From Struthidea cinerea (lineage: Eukaryota > Chordata > Aves > Passeriformes > Corcoracidae): a stretch of DNA of 64,000 bases. Within the stretch, counting starts at the first letter, position 1. Each line of letters opens with the position of its first letter. This document shows, in pieces, positions 47,801-60,175 of the stretch. The notes under the pieces were generated by a model. That model worked only from the letters and a program-made list of their open reading frames with translations, was not told where the DNA came from and made no database searches. The DNA lies in contig VZTI01003648.1 of assembly GCA_013397865.1 (NCBI GenBank), positions 904,321 through 968,320 on the forward strand, in the 5' to 3' direction. The translations under genes were made by a program, and so were the position numbers.

Positions 47801-50800
47801 TCGTGCACAGAGCCCTTAATGACTAACCTGCTGTGGCTGCCCGAGGAGGTTTGTGGAAAAACCTCCCCATTTTTTTGTCATCACCAGAAGCTCCAGCCCT
47901 GCTAAATAACAAGTTGGAAGCTTTGTGAGCATTGTCAGGTAACAGAAATCACAGAAGGCAGTGGAGCTTTGAAGAGGAACTGCAATAGTCAGCTTTCCCA
48001 TGCTGTTGCTTGGGAGGTTTGTGCCAGGAAAACGTCCCTTTTCTCCAGTACAGGGAAGGCCAGGGAGATCAGCAGGAGTTTACACAAGGATTTAAATAGA
48101 TCAGGATGTTTGCTGGTTTTTTCGAAAAAGAGCTGCTTACACTGCCTGATGTAGGAGAAGAACCTGACAAAATCTAGAGCGGAGAAGAAAAATATGAAAA
48201 ATCCACGGTAATGCATGGGAAGGCACCAGGACACAGAGCTGGAAAGGATCAGTGGCTGGTCCAACAGCCCTGGAATAAAGCATTTAAGCTGTTTGGAGAC
48301 TGCTTTCCCACAGAGCTCTCTGCTCAGCCAGTCTGTGAGTGCTGCAGCAATATTACCCACCCTGAGAAATGCCCAGGGTTGAGGGCTCCCACCAGTCTGT
48401 GCACGAGTGGCTGTGATTTCCCTTTAGGGATGGCAAGATAGAGACAAAGAACAAAAGCATAGGCTGGGGAGAAAAAAAAAACCTAGTCTGACCTGCTGCT
48501 GGCTGGCAGAGGGAGACTCAGCAGGACTTTTCTTCCTAGCTAAGGGAAACCCCACGGAGCAAGAACTGAGCTCTCCTACTGCTCTCTGCCCCCTGCTTCT
48601 CCCCAAGTTGCCAGTCTTTTGTCTTCAGAATCTCCAGGCATCAGCCAAAGCCCTTCCAGGCTCTGTGGTAAGCCAGGAGTGCAAATCTGGGTGCTGGGTG
48701 CAAGGCTTGTGTGCGAGGTGCTGTGCTGGGACCCAGAGGTGCTGGGGGTGTCTGCAGCAATGGGAGCAGCTCCTGCTGCTGCTGGCATCATCCACATTCT
48801 CCCACTTGTGTCACAGGGACACATCCTGCTGCCATCAGGGGATTAGACAGCCTCGAAGTGTGGCAGGAGGGTAGAAAACCCAAGTGTGTGAAGGCGGCAG
48901 CGTCTGGGGATAACCTCAGGGTGCATCTGAGATAGAGTAGAAAATAGAAAGGGAGGTGAAATCCCCTTTATTCAGGAGAAGAAATGATGTTATTCTGGCT
49001 TTTGTAGAGGCCCGAGTGTTGGTGTACACGGTTAAAGCTCCCTGAGAAGCCGCACCCTGGGGGAAATTCCTGCAGGATGCAATAGCAGTGCAGCTAATGG
49101 AATTACCCTGGGACCTGCAGGACTTCACAGCTCTTTCTGGCAGCGGTTTTAACCATCCCGTGCAGGTTTTCTTGGGGCAGGGAGAATTACTCTTGCCCTT
49201 TCACAGAGTATGAACCACAAGAACCAGCAAGAAAGCCGTTTTCTGTTAAGATCTATTGCTTTCAAGGGGGTATAAAAGGCCAGGAAACAACACTCAAGAT
49301 ACATTTCCCCAAAGTTATGGCTTCTTCTTACTTCTTAGTTTAAATGCGGATTTGAGCGTTGGGCTCTCCACTCCTGGCATCCGTGGTCATTTAGTTTGGA
49401 ATAACAATCAGGGATGTCACAGTCAAGAGCTCACGGGTCTCGCTGGGACCCAGCTTTGGAGTGAACCCAAATGCTCAGTTTCCAGTTCAGGGTTTGCCAG
49501 ACAGACAAACAGAGTAGGGGTTTCCATGGCCATTGCTTTGGTGTCCAAGGAGTGAGGGGTACAGCGTGCTTTATAAAGTAGCCAGTAAGTGAGAACTGGG
49601 CAAAACTTCACCGGTATCCGTTTCAAAAATGGGAGTAAAACCATCTCATCCTCCTCATCCTTAATCCTAGGAGGAAGAGGAGGAAGAGGAAGGGGGTTCT
49701 CTGATACGAAGGAGGCATCCTGCAGAGACGGGGCTGCCTTTCAAGTTCCTGCAGCATCACAGGTCCCCTAAAAAAGAGCAGCGTGGTGGCACACCTTGGG
49801 GGACGCTTGGCTCTTGGGTTTGACATCTCTGGCTTGGAGCTGCTCAGCGGCAGGAAAGCTGGGCAGCCTCCTCACTTAAAAACAAAGAGCAGATGCTGCA
49901 GAGAGATCCTGACATCCTCCCAGCTATCACCTTGACCAGCCTGCAGCCCCAAGCAGTGCAGCCAGGGGTGCACGGGAGCTGGGTGGAGACCCCACAGAAG
50001 CTGGTTTTGGTGCAGTCAAGACATCCATGCCGCCCTCGGCCATCCCTGTCTCCAGGGGATCAGATTTTCCCCACGTGGTGCAGAAGCAGTGGCACACGGG
50101 GGCCCTGTCACCACCTGGTTGTGCTCTGGGCACAGCTGGGAAGGAGGCTGTCTTCTCCAAACGCTGCTGGCGAGCCCAGGGCCAGGACATCATTTCCCGT
50201 GGCAGATGAACACCTGAAGTGGATACCTGAGCTCTTTCACCTGGGCTTCAGCTCGGTCTGAGCCAGCCCTCAGGCAAACAGCAGCAGCTCCGACACTGCA
50301 CCCTCAGGGCTGGGTCTAAAAATAAAATCAGAAAGGGAAGAAGTATTCTTAGCCTCAGCTCTGTTCCAGAGCCCCCCAGGAGACAACTGGGATTAAGGGG
50401 AGAGGAGATGGCAAAGCCCAGGAGGTTGGAAGCACAGCTCTGGACTCAGTGTGCCGGGCGTGCAGCAGAGGCGGCTGCCTCCCGCAGCAGAGGGGATGCC
50501 GTCTCCCTCCCTCATTTTTAGGGAGGAAAGATAAAACTCAGCCGGGCAGACATCCAAAAGGCCGTGCCAAGCCCCAGGTAGCCAGTGCATAAGGCTGTGA
50601 TCACCAGGCTGTAAATCCTCACCGGCGCCGCTGAGGCTTTGTGCTGGCGCTGCCTCCTCGCAGGCTTGGTCGCGCTCTCTGGAGCAGTATATTTGGGAAA
50701 TTTATCCTCCCCTGGCACGCTCAGCTCACGGGCAGCATCTGGCTCTCCACAAAGGTCGCTCTGCTTTCTGAGCATCAGCGCTTCAGCCAGATTTGGCAAC

Positions 50801-51356
50801 AGGAAGCCAAGACCCACCAAAACGTGGCCTTGCAGTAATTTCTCCTCCCTCCCCTTAGCGTAAGGTTACCCAGAAAACAAGTTACACCGAAACATGGCTC
50901 AAGAGATTTCCTTTAAAAGAAATATTCAAGCTTCAGGGCCATTTCCCAGCCAAAACTGTGCAAAGTTTAACTCCTTACAAGTTTGTGAGCTGATCGGATG
51001 TGCCTCATTCTGCCTTTGCCAGCCCACAGAGCACTCCAGCAGGCAGACCCAGCCTGAAGCCAGGAGCTGGAGCAGCACTCACAGGATGCTCCACTGCCAT
51101 GGGCAGCACTCGGCAGGGCTCACAGAGCTGCTGCTCATGTTGGTCCCTTCCAGCAGCCATGGTACTTTCTCCCAGCCCCAGGAAGCAGGGACTTCCACAA
51201 CTAATACCGTTTTATGGCTATTTAAGATTTGATTTAAGTTCCTGCTGTCACAGCAAATAAAAAAAAAGTAATTTTTCATGTGCCCAGGAAGGCTGACGTG
51301 AAATGCAGGCAAGTTTCCATCATCTATCCCCCCCCCAAAAAAAACCCCAACCTAGA
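44881..51356. other. Intergenic, no gene seen
   Basis: No coding exon recognised. It includes a canonical TATA-like sequence, TATAAAAGGC, at 49271-49280, a purine (GGAAGA)n tract at 49670-49696, and A runs near 47440-47463. Open frames up to about 145 codons show no domains. Confidence 0.5.
49670..49696. repeat. (GGAAGA)n purine tract
   Basis: Imperfect purine-only repeat on the + strand, GAGGAAGAGGAGGAAGAGGA and onward. Confidence 0.8.
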
Positions 51357-51577
51357 GTAGCTATGAGGAAGAAGTTTTTTCACAATCAGGGTGGAGAGGC
51401 ACTGGCACAGGCTGCCCAGAGAAGCTGTGGATGTGCCATCCCTAGAAATGTCCAAGGCCAGGTTGGCCAGGGCTCTGAGCAGCGTGGTCCAGTGGAAGGT
51501 GTCCCTGCCCGTGGCAGGAGGGTTGGATCAGATATGCTGTAAGGTCTCTTTCAGCCCAGACTGTTCTATGATTCTTT
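51357..51577 (+). mobile_element. CR1 LINE 3' end with tail
   Basis: This is the sense-strand CR1 3' terminus. It has GGCACTGGCACAGGCTGCCC, then GAAGCTGTGGATG, AAGGCCAGGTTGG, GTGTCCCTGCCCGTGGCAGG and AGGTCTCTTTCAGCCC. It finishes in a degenerate ATTCTATG-type tail, GTTCTATGATTCTTT, at about 51562-51577. That tail is characteristic of CR1 and sets both strand and 3' boundary. It is 5'-truncated, with no ORF2 sequence. Confidence 0.93.
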
Positions 51578-51837
51578 GAAGATCCTGTGCTGACAAGATC
51601 TTTAGTACAGGCCTGAGTAGACAGCTGGAGCTGTGTGAACGCAGCAGAACCACCACAGTTGTTGGATGGATGGATCCCATTGGCACCAACACTTGTTTAC
51701 CTCAACATTTTGGGCTCCCCAAACTAGCAAATCCCCGTATTTTTAAGCTCAAAGTTGCATTTTCCTGTGGAAGGAAGGGCCTGGTGAGCCCAGGAGCATG
51801 TCTGCTGCAGGATGGATGGGCCCACCACGGGTGCACC

Positions 51838-51990
51838 CGTGGCTGTGGTCCAACAGCAAAGCACTTCCAGGTAACAAGCAGTCATCTCTCCCTTGTCTCC
51901 AAAGCCTCTGTGTGTCTCAGCCATAAATCAGTTTCCAGGCTTTTTCAGAACTGGATTCATACCACCAGAGCCTGGAGAGCTCCATGGGAA
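51838..51990. repeat. Inverted repeat, left arm
   Basis: This arm is complementary to 52274-52435 over its whole length with roughly nine in ten matches by eye and a few small insertions. Shared words include TCTCCAAAGCCTCTGTGTGT, CAGCCATAAATCAGTTTCC and GGATTCATACCACCA. The spacer is 283 bp. I do not recognise a transposon family, TG/CA ends or a target-site duplication at the arm ends. Confidence 0.85.
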
Positions 51991-52273
51991 TTCAAAGGTC
52001 ACTGGAGTGCTCGTTGAAAGGTATTGCTTAAGCTCCTGGGAAAGGCAGGTGCTTCAGTGGGGGCTCTGTCCTGTTATAACCATACACAGGAGCGTTATCC
52101 TGTGGCTTAAGTACAGCACAAATGCAAAACATGACATCCAGCAAGGATAAACAGGGTTTTGTTGAGCTGCTGACTGAGCTTTAAATCAGCTGAGGGAGAG
52201 CGACCGTGGCAGCTCAGGGGAAGCAGTGCCGTGTCTCAGTGCCCAGCAGCTTCTCCTCGTCCGGATGCACTGC

Positions 52274-52435
52274 TTCCCATGGAGCTCTCCAGACCTGAGG
52301 CTTTGGTGGTATGAATCCAATTCTGAAGAAGCCTGGAAACTGATTTATGGCTGAGGCACACACAGAGGCTTTGGAGACACGGGAGAGATGACGGCTTGTT
52401 ATCTGGAGATCCTCCTTCCACCTTTTACAGCCACG
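52274..52435. repeat. Inverted repeat, right arm
   Basis: Reverse-complement partner of 51838-51990. Differences include an added GCC-type triplet near 52352 and about 5 bp near the outer third. The two arms could fold into a hairpin if transcribed. The origin could be an inverted duplication or two insertions of one unidentified repeat. Confidence 0.85.
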
Positions 52436-54604
52436 CTCATCACTTCCCAGGGCAACAGTCCAGGAAATACACCCAGGAAAATCTCTAGGACATCTGGGTG
52501 ATGTGCTCAGGGCAGAAGTTTCTGCAGAACCCCTCGGTGGGGACAGTGCTGTTGCCTCCTGACTTCGGCAAACAGGAAGCATTTTACTGCCTTCAGCTGT
52601 TCCTCTACATTTTGTTCAGACCAAGTCAAAGTCTGTGCGCGCCGAAGCACCTGTGTCTGGGTGGTGGGGAGACAGGAAGGCTCTCAGGTCACCCTGGAGG
52701 GATAGGAGAGCTGGTGACAGGCAGTGGCACGCTCAGAGCTGCACAAGCGGCTCAGAGGAGATAAGAAACCAGCTCAGAGACAGCATTGGCTGGGCACACC
52801 ATGAATCCTGGCGTGAAACAAGCCCCCTCCAACCCACTGGTGGGGAAATGTGGAGGGGGGGAGATGAATGATGTGATAAGACCTTCCCTCCCTGCATTCT
52901 CCCATCCGTGCTCTTGACAGCCAGCTGTGAGAGGCTTTAAGGCTGGATGCTGGTTTTCAAATGTCATTTTTCTCAGGGCGTGAAGATTTAAAGACAATAC
53001 TTGAATCTTCTCCAAACGTGTGGCTGTCTTTATGATTAACTGCTGTGTCCTTCTGTGACCCTGGCTTTGCATAGATCAGGGGTTGACCACACATTAAAAA
53101 AAATAGAGAACATATACGTTGATATTTTGTATAAATGTGAGATACAGAAGACGGCAGAGCATTGTAGAAAATGAGACAGCAGAAAATCAACGCAAGAAGC
53201 ACACCTGAGCTGCAGAGCACAGGACCCTGGCCATAGAAGATTGATGCATTTCCTCCTCTGTGACTCCCAGGAAGGCAGCACGCCAATGGCATGCTAATGC
53301 ACACACTGGAATGAGACAGAAGCATCCCCAGTGAGTCCTCTGGCATTTTTTATTCCCAGTATGAAAGACAGCTTCCCACGGGCACCACACCAAACTTGAG
53401 ATGTTCCTCCTGAAGCACAAAAAAAAAAAAAAGCCCAAACCCAACAAACAGCCCCCTTTCCTCTCCTCACCCTGCCTGTGCAGAACATCACCAACCCCTC
53501 CTTCACCACAATCCTCTGCTCCTGCCCTATCCCAGTGGACATAAATGAGCACAGACATCAGTGGAGGCACATAGGCTTAGAGGAGTTGATCCACAGCCCA
53601 ATTAGCTGTGGCTGGCACCACCCCTCTAATCAGCCATCTCACCTGGCAGAGCTGCAGCAGTTTTAGAAAGGAGAAGCACAGGGAGAAGAAGGTGGAATTT
53701 CAAAATAGGTATTAGCAATGCTTGGAGTTTCTTTAGTTTCCCCAGAGCAGCCAAGGCTGGCCTGTGTCTAGCAGACTCAATTCTCTGCCAGGAAACAAAA
53801 TCATGTATGAAAGTTATTATAATGACTTACAGCCAGGAAATCTTCTGCCAGAGCATCCTGCAGCACTGTACAAGCACCGACGAGTGCAAGACCCTCTGTG
53901 AGGCACAGCAGGACACTGCAGGCTGAACACCTTTAGCTTTAGGGTGTCCATCTCCTTGGGCAGAAGAGGTCTGGATGAGTACAGGCAGTCCTGGCTTGCT
54001 GCCTGCCCCTGGCCACAGGGTTTTGGCTCCAGTGGCTGGGGAGGCAGTTTGTGATAAAAGCCCAGAACCAGGCAGCAGAACTCGTCATGTCCACGTGCTG
54101 CGTGAAAAGGAAGTTTTCCTCCACGTACTCCCCAGGCCCTACAAAGCTGAATATTAGGGGGGGAAAAAAAAAAAGGCATGTCAAACTGCTGTTGATCTTC
54201 CAGCCAAGGCTTGCATTGAAAGAACATTTTTTCCGCTTACTGCACTTAAAAAAGAAGACAAGGAATCAGAGACATCACAGCCCAGCTGTATCTCCTACAG
54301 AGCAGCTGAACACCACACTGGACATGGCAAGGGCAGCCAAGATAGGAAGAGAACCCACCCAAATTTCAGACCAGGATGTAAAATTAAATTTTTTCCACAA
54401 TTTGGGCAGTGGAGTCATGCGTGTCACCCTCCCAGCCAAGCACGTGTCTGAGGGGTCTCTTACAAGGCTTCTGTTTCCCTTTCTCATGTGCATTTTAGTA
54501 GAATATTTTGGGCTTTGAGAAAGAAAAGTGCTGCACAGAAAATCCCACCAATGTAAGAGGACTTCGAGTTCTAAAATATCTGTCTAGAATGGGGAATTAG
54601 ATTG
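52436..54604. other. Intergenic, no gene seen
   Basis: No recognised gene or repeat family. A-rich runs occur near 53420 and 54165. Confidence 0.5.
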
Positions 54605-54609
54605 GCAGC

Positions 54610-55088
54610 TGTTACGGTCCAATTTTTAAAGTTCTTAGAAATGCCTGTGCCCGAATTAAGGTGCAAACGAGACCATATGCCAAAGTCAATAGTATGGATT
54701 TTATATGATAGTAAACATGAGAGAGAGAGAGAGTAAGAAATAGGAAAGAGGTGGGGCGACAGAAAGAGAGTGACAGAGACAGAATAAAGAAGATGTCACA
54801 ACTCCGTGGCTCCCACTGGCGTGCCGATGATCCTCTCCAGCTGGTCTTCTGGGGGTGAGGGTGCCCCAGAAAGCACAGAATCCGAGGGGTTAGTATATCT
54901 CAGGCCAGGTGGGAATGCCCAGGTACCTCCTGTGTCTTATCTAGGCAGCGTAACCCACAGTCCAAGGTTCCAGCCAGGCATCTGCAGGGAGCCTTCTGTG
55001 GTTGTAGCTTCTTCATACAGTGTTTGCCATAATGGCCAAAACTCCTTCATGACGATGTTTAAGGCGTGAACCATTTCGGTCTCTGACA
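54610..55088. mobile_element. Solo LTR, family C
   Basis: This 479-bp element begins TGTTACGGTCC and ends GTCTCTGACA. It is flanked by an exact 5-bp duplication GCAGC (54605-54609 and 55089-55093). It contains a (GA)n run (54719-54733), AATAAA near 54784 on the + strand, and TATA-like words on both strands, so orientation is not decided. It has no similarity to families A and B beyond the terminal form. It sits less than 100 bp from a CR1 fragment. No internal region is present. Confidence 0.82.
54719..54733. repeat. (GA)n microsatellite within the family C LTR
   Basis: Seven GA dinucleotides in a row. Confidence 0.85.
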
Positions 55089-55171
55089 GCAGCACAGAAT
55101 TAAACTTCCCCCAGCTCGTGGTACTGTTCTGTGGGCTGTTATTTCAGCTTTTCACAGGAAACTGCTCGTGT

Positions 55172-55780
55172 CGTTCGAAACCGTTCCCCCTTGTCCTGAC
55201 ACTCCAGGCTCTTGTCCAAAGTCCCTTTCCAGCTCTCTTCAAGCCCCTTTAAGCTATGCTTAAAGGAAGGTGCTCCAAGGTCTCCCCGGAGCCTTCTCTT
55301 CTCCAGACTGGCCACCCCCAGCTCTCCCAGCCTGTCTGCACAGCAGAGATGCTCCAGCCCTCAGAGCTTTCTGATGGCCTCCTCTGGCCCTGCTCCAGCA
55401 GGTTGTCTTTCCTGTGCTGAGGACACCCGGAACAGATGCAGCACTCCAGGGGTGAGATCTCGACTAGAGAGGGGGCATCACCTCCTTGACCCGCTGCCCA
55501 CACTGCCCACCCCGGACGAGAGTCACTTTCGGGGCTGTGAGCACACACTGGCAGCTTATGCCCAGCCACTCATCTGCCATTACTCCCAAGGACTTCTCAG
55601 GGTTGCTCTCTATCCCTTCTTCCCTCAACCCGTGTTGATAGCAGGGATTGCCCCAACCCAGGTGCAAGGCCTTGCTCCTCTTGACTTTGTTGAACCCCAT
55701 GAGGCTCCCGTGGGCCCATTCCTTGAGCCCGTCCAGCTCCCTCTGGATGAAACCTCCCGGAACACTCTCCTGTTTGCTCT
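55172..55780 (-). mobile_element. CR1 LINE fragment, longest in the window
   Basis: About 600 bp of antisense CR1 3' region on the + strand. It includes CCGTTCCCCCTTGTCCT, CCGGAGCCTTCTCTTCTCCA, GATGCTCCAGCCCTC, the GGCCTTGCTCCTCTTGAC...GTTGAACCCCATGAGG block and GTCCAGCTCCCTCTGGATG. These are the usual landmarks of the CR1 3' part. A 230-codon open frame on the + strand across it is antisense and not a gene. The 3' terminus of CR1 is missing at the left end. Confidence 0.92.
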
Positions 55781-58700
55781 GTTTCGGGGGTGTGAGAAGC
55801 AGTCCAAGTCCACCTCACTTAGCAGGTTGAGTTTGTCCCACTCCCAGCAGGCATCAAGGGGCGTTTGCTCCTCGCTTTCCGTGGGAGTAGGATGCAGCCA
55901 GTAATTCCTCAATTTTAAATTGCTGCGCTCCCAACACTGCAGATATTTTCGGCTGTTTCCACTGCTGCAATTGCTGCCCAAGACATCTCATTTCTCAGTT
56001 CAGCAAGCCCTGCTCAAATGGCCACGGCGTGCTCTTTGTCATTATTTATCTATTGCTTTCATCAGAAGTGAAGGAGGACAGCAAAGGCAGGCAAGAAAGC
56101 GTGCTTCAACTGACTCTGGTTAATTCTGCCTTAGAAATTATAAAAGTCTTGGAAATGCAAAGTGCTGAGCCAGAATTCTAGGACACACATTTGGGGACCA
56201 CAGAGAGATGAGTTTTGACCCGTTCCTGAAAGGACTGACATCCCTGTCTGTCACAGGACTTAAGAGGTCCCCTTCATCCCGAGTCTTAGATCTCCGCAGA
56301 GCTCTTCAGCATAAAAACAGCCTTAAAATTGATTTTAAGTGTTTGCTGGTGAACTAACCCCAACACTTACAATACCAGCTGGAGAACTAAAGGGAGCAAA
56401 GCCAAGCTCTCACTTAAAATACATGGCAAAGCAGTGGGCTGGCTTCCAAGCTCTCACACCCCGCACCGGCTCCCTGAAATTACCTTGTGCATTTATATCC
56501 ACTCCATGATGAGGTACTTGCCTATTATAGGGCAATAAAACCCCAACCTGACTCCAGTCTTTAGCTGGTACAAGCCCACATTGACTGCAGCTATTCTGCC
56601 TCCCAAGGATCTTGTTTATCTCTGCAGTAAAAGTGCTGAGGCTATTTCCAGCTCTTCCATGGGGATGGAAAATGGGGAGAGAGATACAGGTTTTCCCACT
56701 TACCTTCACTGATGTGGTAGCCCAGGTTTTCTGCCAAAGTCCAACAGAAACAAATCTATTTTTAACCAAATCACACCGGTCGAAGCCTTCAAGGCCTGCT
56801 ATAAAAATGACTAAAGAGTATTTTCTCTGGTGTGCCTTGATTAAAGCCATTTTATATTCTTCTAGTGGCACCAGAGGCTCTGTGCAGGTGCCCAGCCAGC
56901 TCCTCAGATCCAGACATGTCCATGGAGACTGTCCCAGCTGGCAGGAGGACATAACCTCCGGAAATCTGGGATTTGGACTGCACACCCACAGCATGACTTA
57001 TTGTACACCACCCCCATCATAAAAGCCCAGCCCAGCTCTGTCCTACACCTGTGAGCCCCTCTCGCTACCTCAAGCCAGGCAGGCTCTTGCAGGTTAGGAA
57101 ATCCTTGAGTCACGAGGATCTTTGAGGCTCAGGAGTGGTCACAGTCCTCCTCTCTCCTCCCCTATCCCCTCTTGCTGTTCTTCAGAAACCCAAAAACGAG
57201 AGCGGCAAGAGGAAATTCCTCCCTTTTCTTGCTTCCTAAAGAGACCCACTTTCAGCCCCCATTTTCCCATCTCCATATCTTGAGATGTCACAAGAGGCAG
57301 GACAAGGGCTAGCCCAGAGTGTGGATTGTCCTGTCGTGATGGCTGTTAGGGTCAAAGGGGGGGAAAATCGGGCAGGGAAGGTGATGGGAACGCCTCACTT
57401 CATGTTGTTGTGCCAGCTGCACGGGATCACAAAGGATAATCCCTGCTCCAGCGCTCCACAAGGATAACCAGAGGTGATTCAGCTGGTCACCTCTAAGGTC
57501 CCATCTTTCCTGAAAGGACCCCCCTGTGGGAGGGTACTCTTTGGAAAGCATGCTTGAAGCCAAAAAAAGTATTTTCAGTGGTGGGATGAGGGCCTTGCTC
57601 CTGGGATGGGGAAACCACCTCCCAGCATTGGGATGGACCAGGGCTGGCGGGCAGTTCAGGGTGCAGCGTGCTGGTGTTGGGGCAGCTGGTGCCCACCACG
57701 TGCAGAGCCACCTCCTCTCAGCCACGCGTCCATGGCACGCATTAACCCCAGCAGATCTCCCAGACGCCGCACCCCCAGCGCCTTGCTTTCCCTCCTGCCG
57801 TGCCTGGGAATGCCACCTCCTCTCCACACCCACACGTGTGGCTGGCCAGAGGTGAGGAAAGCCCCAGATTAACCTGTCTGGCAGAAGAGAGTCTGTCAGG
57901 CTGCCTGGGAAGAGGAAACCCAGCCCAGCTGCCTGGGTGGGGAAAAAGTGGTTATTACTGTAAACTCTATATGCATTATTTATCAAAGGAAGTCTCTGCA
58001 GCAGGACTGTGATTGATTTCTCTGCCCCAGCTTGCTCATGCTCTCTTCGGTTGCCTTTTCAATGGGACACGATAGAAAAATCTGTGCAGGCTCCTTGTGG
58101 TCAATGAGCAAAGGTTGTTCCCATCCTGAGGAGACCCTGCAGGTCCCCCAAAAGGGACCTGGTACAGGCTTTGCCCAAGGAGAATCACCCTCCAGCCAGC
58201 TCCACCGTGGCAGCTTTGTTCCAGCCTCAAATCTGTTGCACAGGTATCTGCTGCTGCTCTTCATATTCCAGGGAAATTACAATGGGAAGGCGAGTAGGAA
58301 ATATCAATTATTGGAAGGTTCAAACAGCACGATCCCTGCTGCTACCTGCCAGGTTGCATGTGCATGTAAATCAGCTGTAACGTGCTGTTTAGTTTGAGTA
58401 ATACGTTCAAAAGAAAGGAAAAATCTGAATTTTTTCCAGTATGGGGGTTTACAAAGCAGGTGGGGGAAAGTCACAGCACACTCAGCTGGGATCACATCAG
58501 CTCTGCTTCATCTCTGTGGTGTAAAATTACATGGGAGGGGAAAATTAATGCAAAAATGCACCAGATGAGCATTCCTTTTCCATCCCCCTAAATTTGGGTG
58601 AGGGTATAAATGACTTGGCAAACAGAAGGACAAGTTAAAAACTGTGCTCATTTGATTTCAGCAGGTGGGTTTGCTTTTACTGAAAGCAAGCTGAGTTCCT

Positions 58701-59284
58701 GTGTGCTTCTGCTCAGAGTTCCCATGGGAAAATGCTGCAATCCACTAATTAGGGATAAAAAAACCAGGGAAATGGTAGGGATTTTCCTCTGCTGGTCCAC
58801 AGCACTGTTCTCCATTTAAATGTGGTCCGGGTGCTTGCAGAGGGTGGCAGAGGTTAAGGTGCATCCAAGTTCTTCAGCGTGACTTCGTGCTTCGTTGCAC
58901 GCTCCTTCATGTTCATCAAGGCAGATGCTGGGGGTAATGGGTGGCAGTGCTTTGGCCAAGGAGCATCCCAGGCTGGGTTTGCATCTGCTTCAGCTCGGCC
59001 CCGAGGAGGTCTGGATTGATTTGCAGACTCTGATGCAACGAGACAGCCAAGCACCAGCCCGATGAGCACGAGGCCTCGCTGCCGGCGTCCGAGCGGAATG
59101 CTGGCAGCAAATGGGGAAAGAAGCCGCGTGCCCGTGGCTGAGAGTGATCCAAATCCCGATGGCTGGGAGTTCACAGCGTAACCGAGGTGGGATGAACGAA
59201 CCACGGAGGCTCTCACGCCTGGTTTTCTCCGTGCAGGAGGATGAGTGGACGCCACACTGACCGGTCCTGCCGTATCCTGGCATC
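55781..59284. other. Intergenic, no gene seen
   Basis: No exon or repeat family recognised. Open frames up to 225 codons (57309-57986, minus) look compositionally ordinary and carry no motif I recognise. Confidence 0.5.
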
Positions 59285-59310
59285 TGCAAGTCTGTCTGTG
59301 CATCAGCACG

Positions 59311-59334
59311 CAGACAGACAGACAGACAGACAGA
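59311..59334. repeat. (CAGA)n microsatellite with inverted partner
   Basis: Six CAGA units. Just upstream (59290-59300) the complementary words TCTGTCTGTG occur, so a short hairpin could form. Confidence 0.85.
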
Positions 59335-59484
59335 GGGATGACACTGAGTGGGGAATGGGAAGAGGTGACAAAGTCGTGGCTGTTGGAGAGGGAGAAGAAG
59401 GGAGGTCTGTCTGTCCTGGGCAGCAGCACCTTTGCAGTACTGTATTAGTGGAGTCCACACCGTGCAGGTCCTACACGACCCTCC

Positions 59485-59655
59485 AAAATTAATTACCAGT
59501 GCCTCTGCTGAAGATAAAACTGAAATCATATTTATTTTTGTGCTTACATTCTAGTTGCCATGTAATTAAGTGCTACCATGTAATTAAAGAGGATTTAGAG
59601 GGTATTTATGCCCCGCGATGCTCCGTAATTGCAGTTAATTTCTCGTTTACAGCTT
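59485..59655. promoter_or_regulatory. AT-rich candidate conserved noncoding element
   Basis: It contains AAAATTAATTACC, two copies of CCATGTAATTAA at 59558-59569 and 59576-59587, and CCGTAATTGCAGTTAATTTC. The homeodomain palindrome core TAATTA recurs at short spacing. It is non-coding, and apart from the 12-bp pair non-repetitive. Confidence 0.4.
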
Positions 59656-60175
59656 CTAAGCATCTCCAGTGGAGCTCCAGGAGCTGCTGGGGCAGGGACA
59701 ATGGCCATGACAGGGCTTGGGAACACAGTGCAGAGCTTTAGCACTGGAGGGTAGCCTCTTGAAAGGTCTGTCCTCATCCAAAAATCAGAAAGTTAAACTC
59801 TCCCCAGGCACAGGGCAGGAGTGATGACCCCAGGAGCATCGTTGTGGGCAAATGGGTGTGCCAGTGAGAACAGCAGCAGGAGCTATCCCATGCCCAGCTC
59901 TCTCTGGTAAAGCTCCTTTAGCTCCCAGGTGGATGAAATAAACCCTTCTGCAACGTGCAGGCCTGCCGAGGGGGGAATTATTTCACAGCTCAGTGTGAAT
60001 AAATACATGGTGCAAAGTGCAGGATGTGAGGACTCTTCACGGGCAGGAAGCCCCGAAGGACAGGGCTGTCCCGGCAGCAGGGCAGCCGAGGCCATCTCCA
60101 GCAGACATCAAATCTTGGTGCTCAAAGGGCCAGGCTACCAAATACTCACCTGTCACCACTCAGAACACACGTCCA

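Noticed and set aside
48200..48290. Possible CR1 remnant (GGTCCAACAGCCCTGG)
   Set aside because: Only one CR1-like word is present; the flanking sequence does not follow the CR1 order.
55212..55904. 230-codon open frame on the + strand
   Set aside because: It is the antisense strand of a CR1 3' region, which is noncoding in that direction.
58854..59429. 191-codon open frame on the minus strand
   Set aside because: It runs through the CAGA microsatellite region and shows no motif or splice context.
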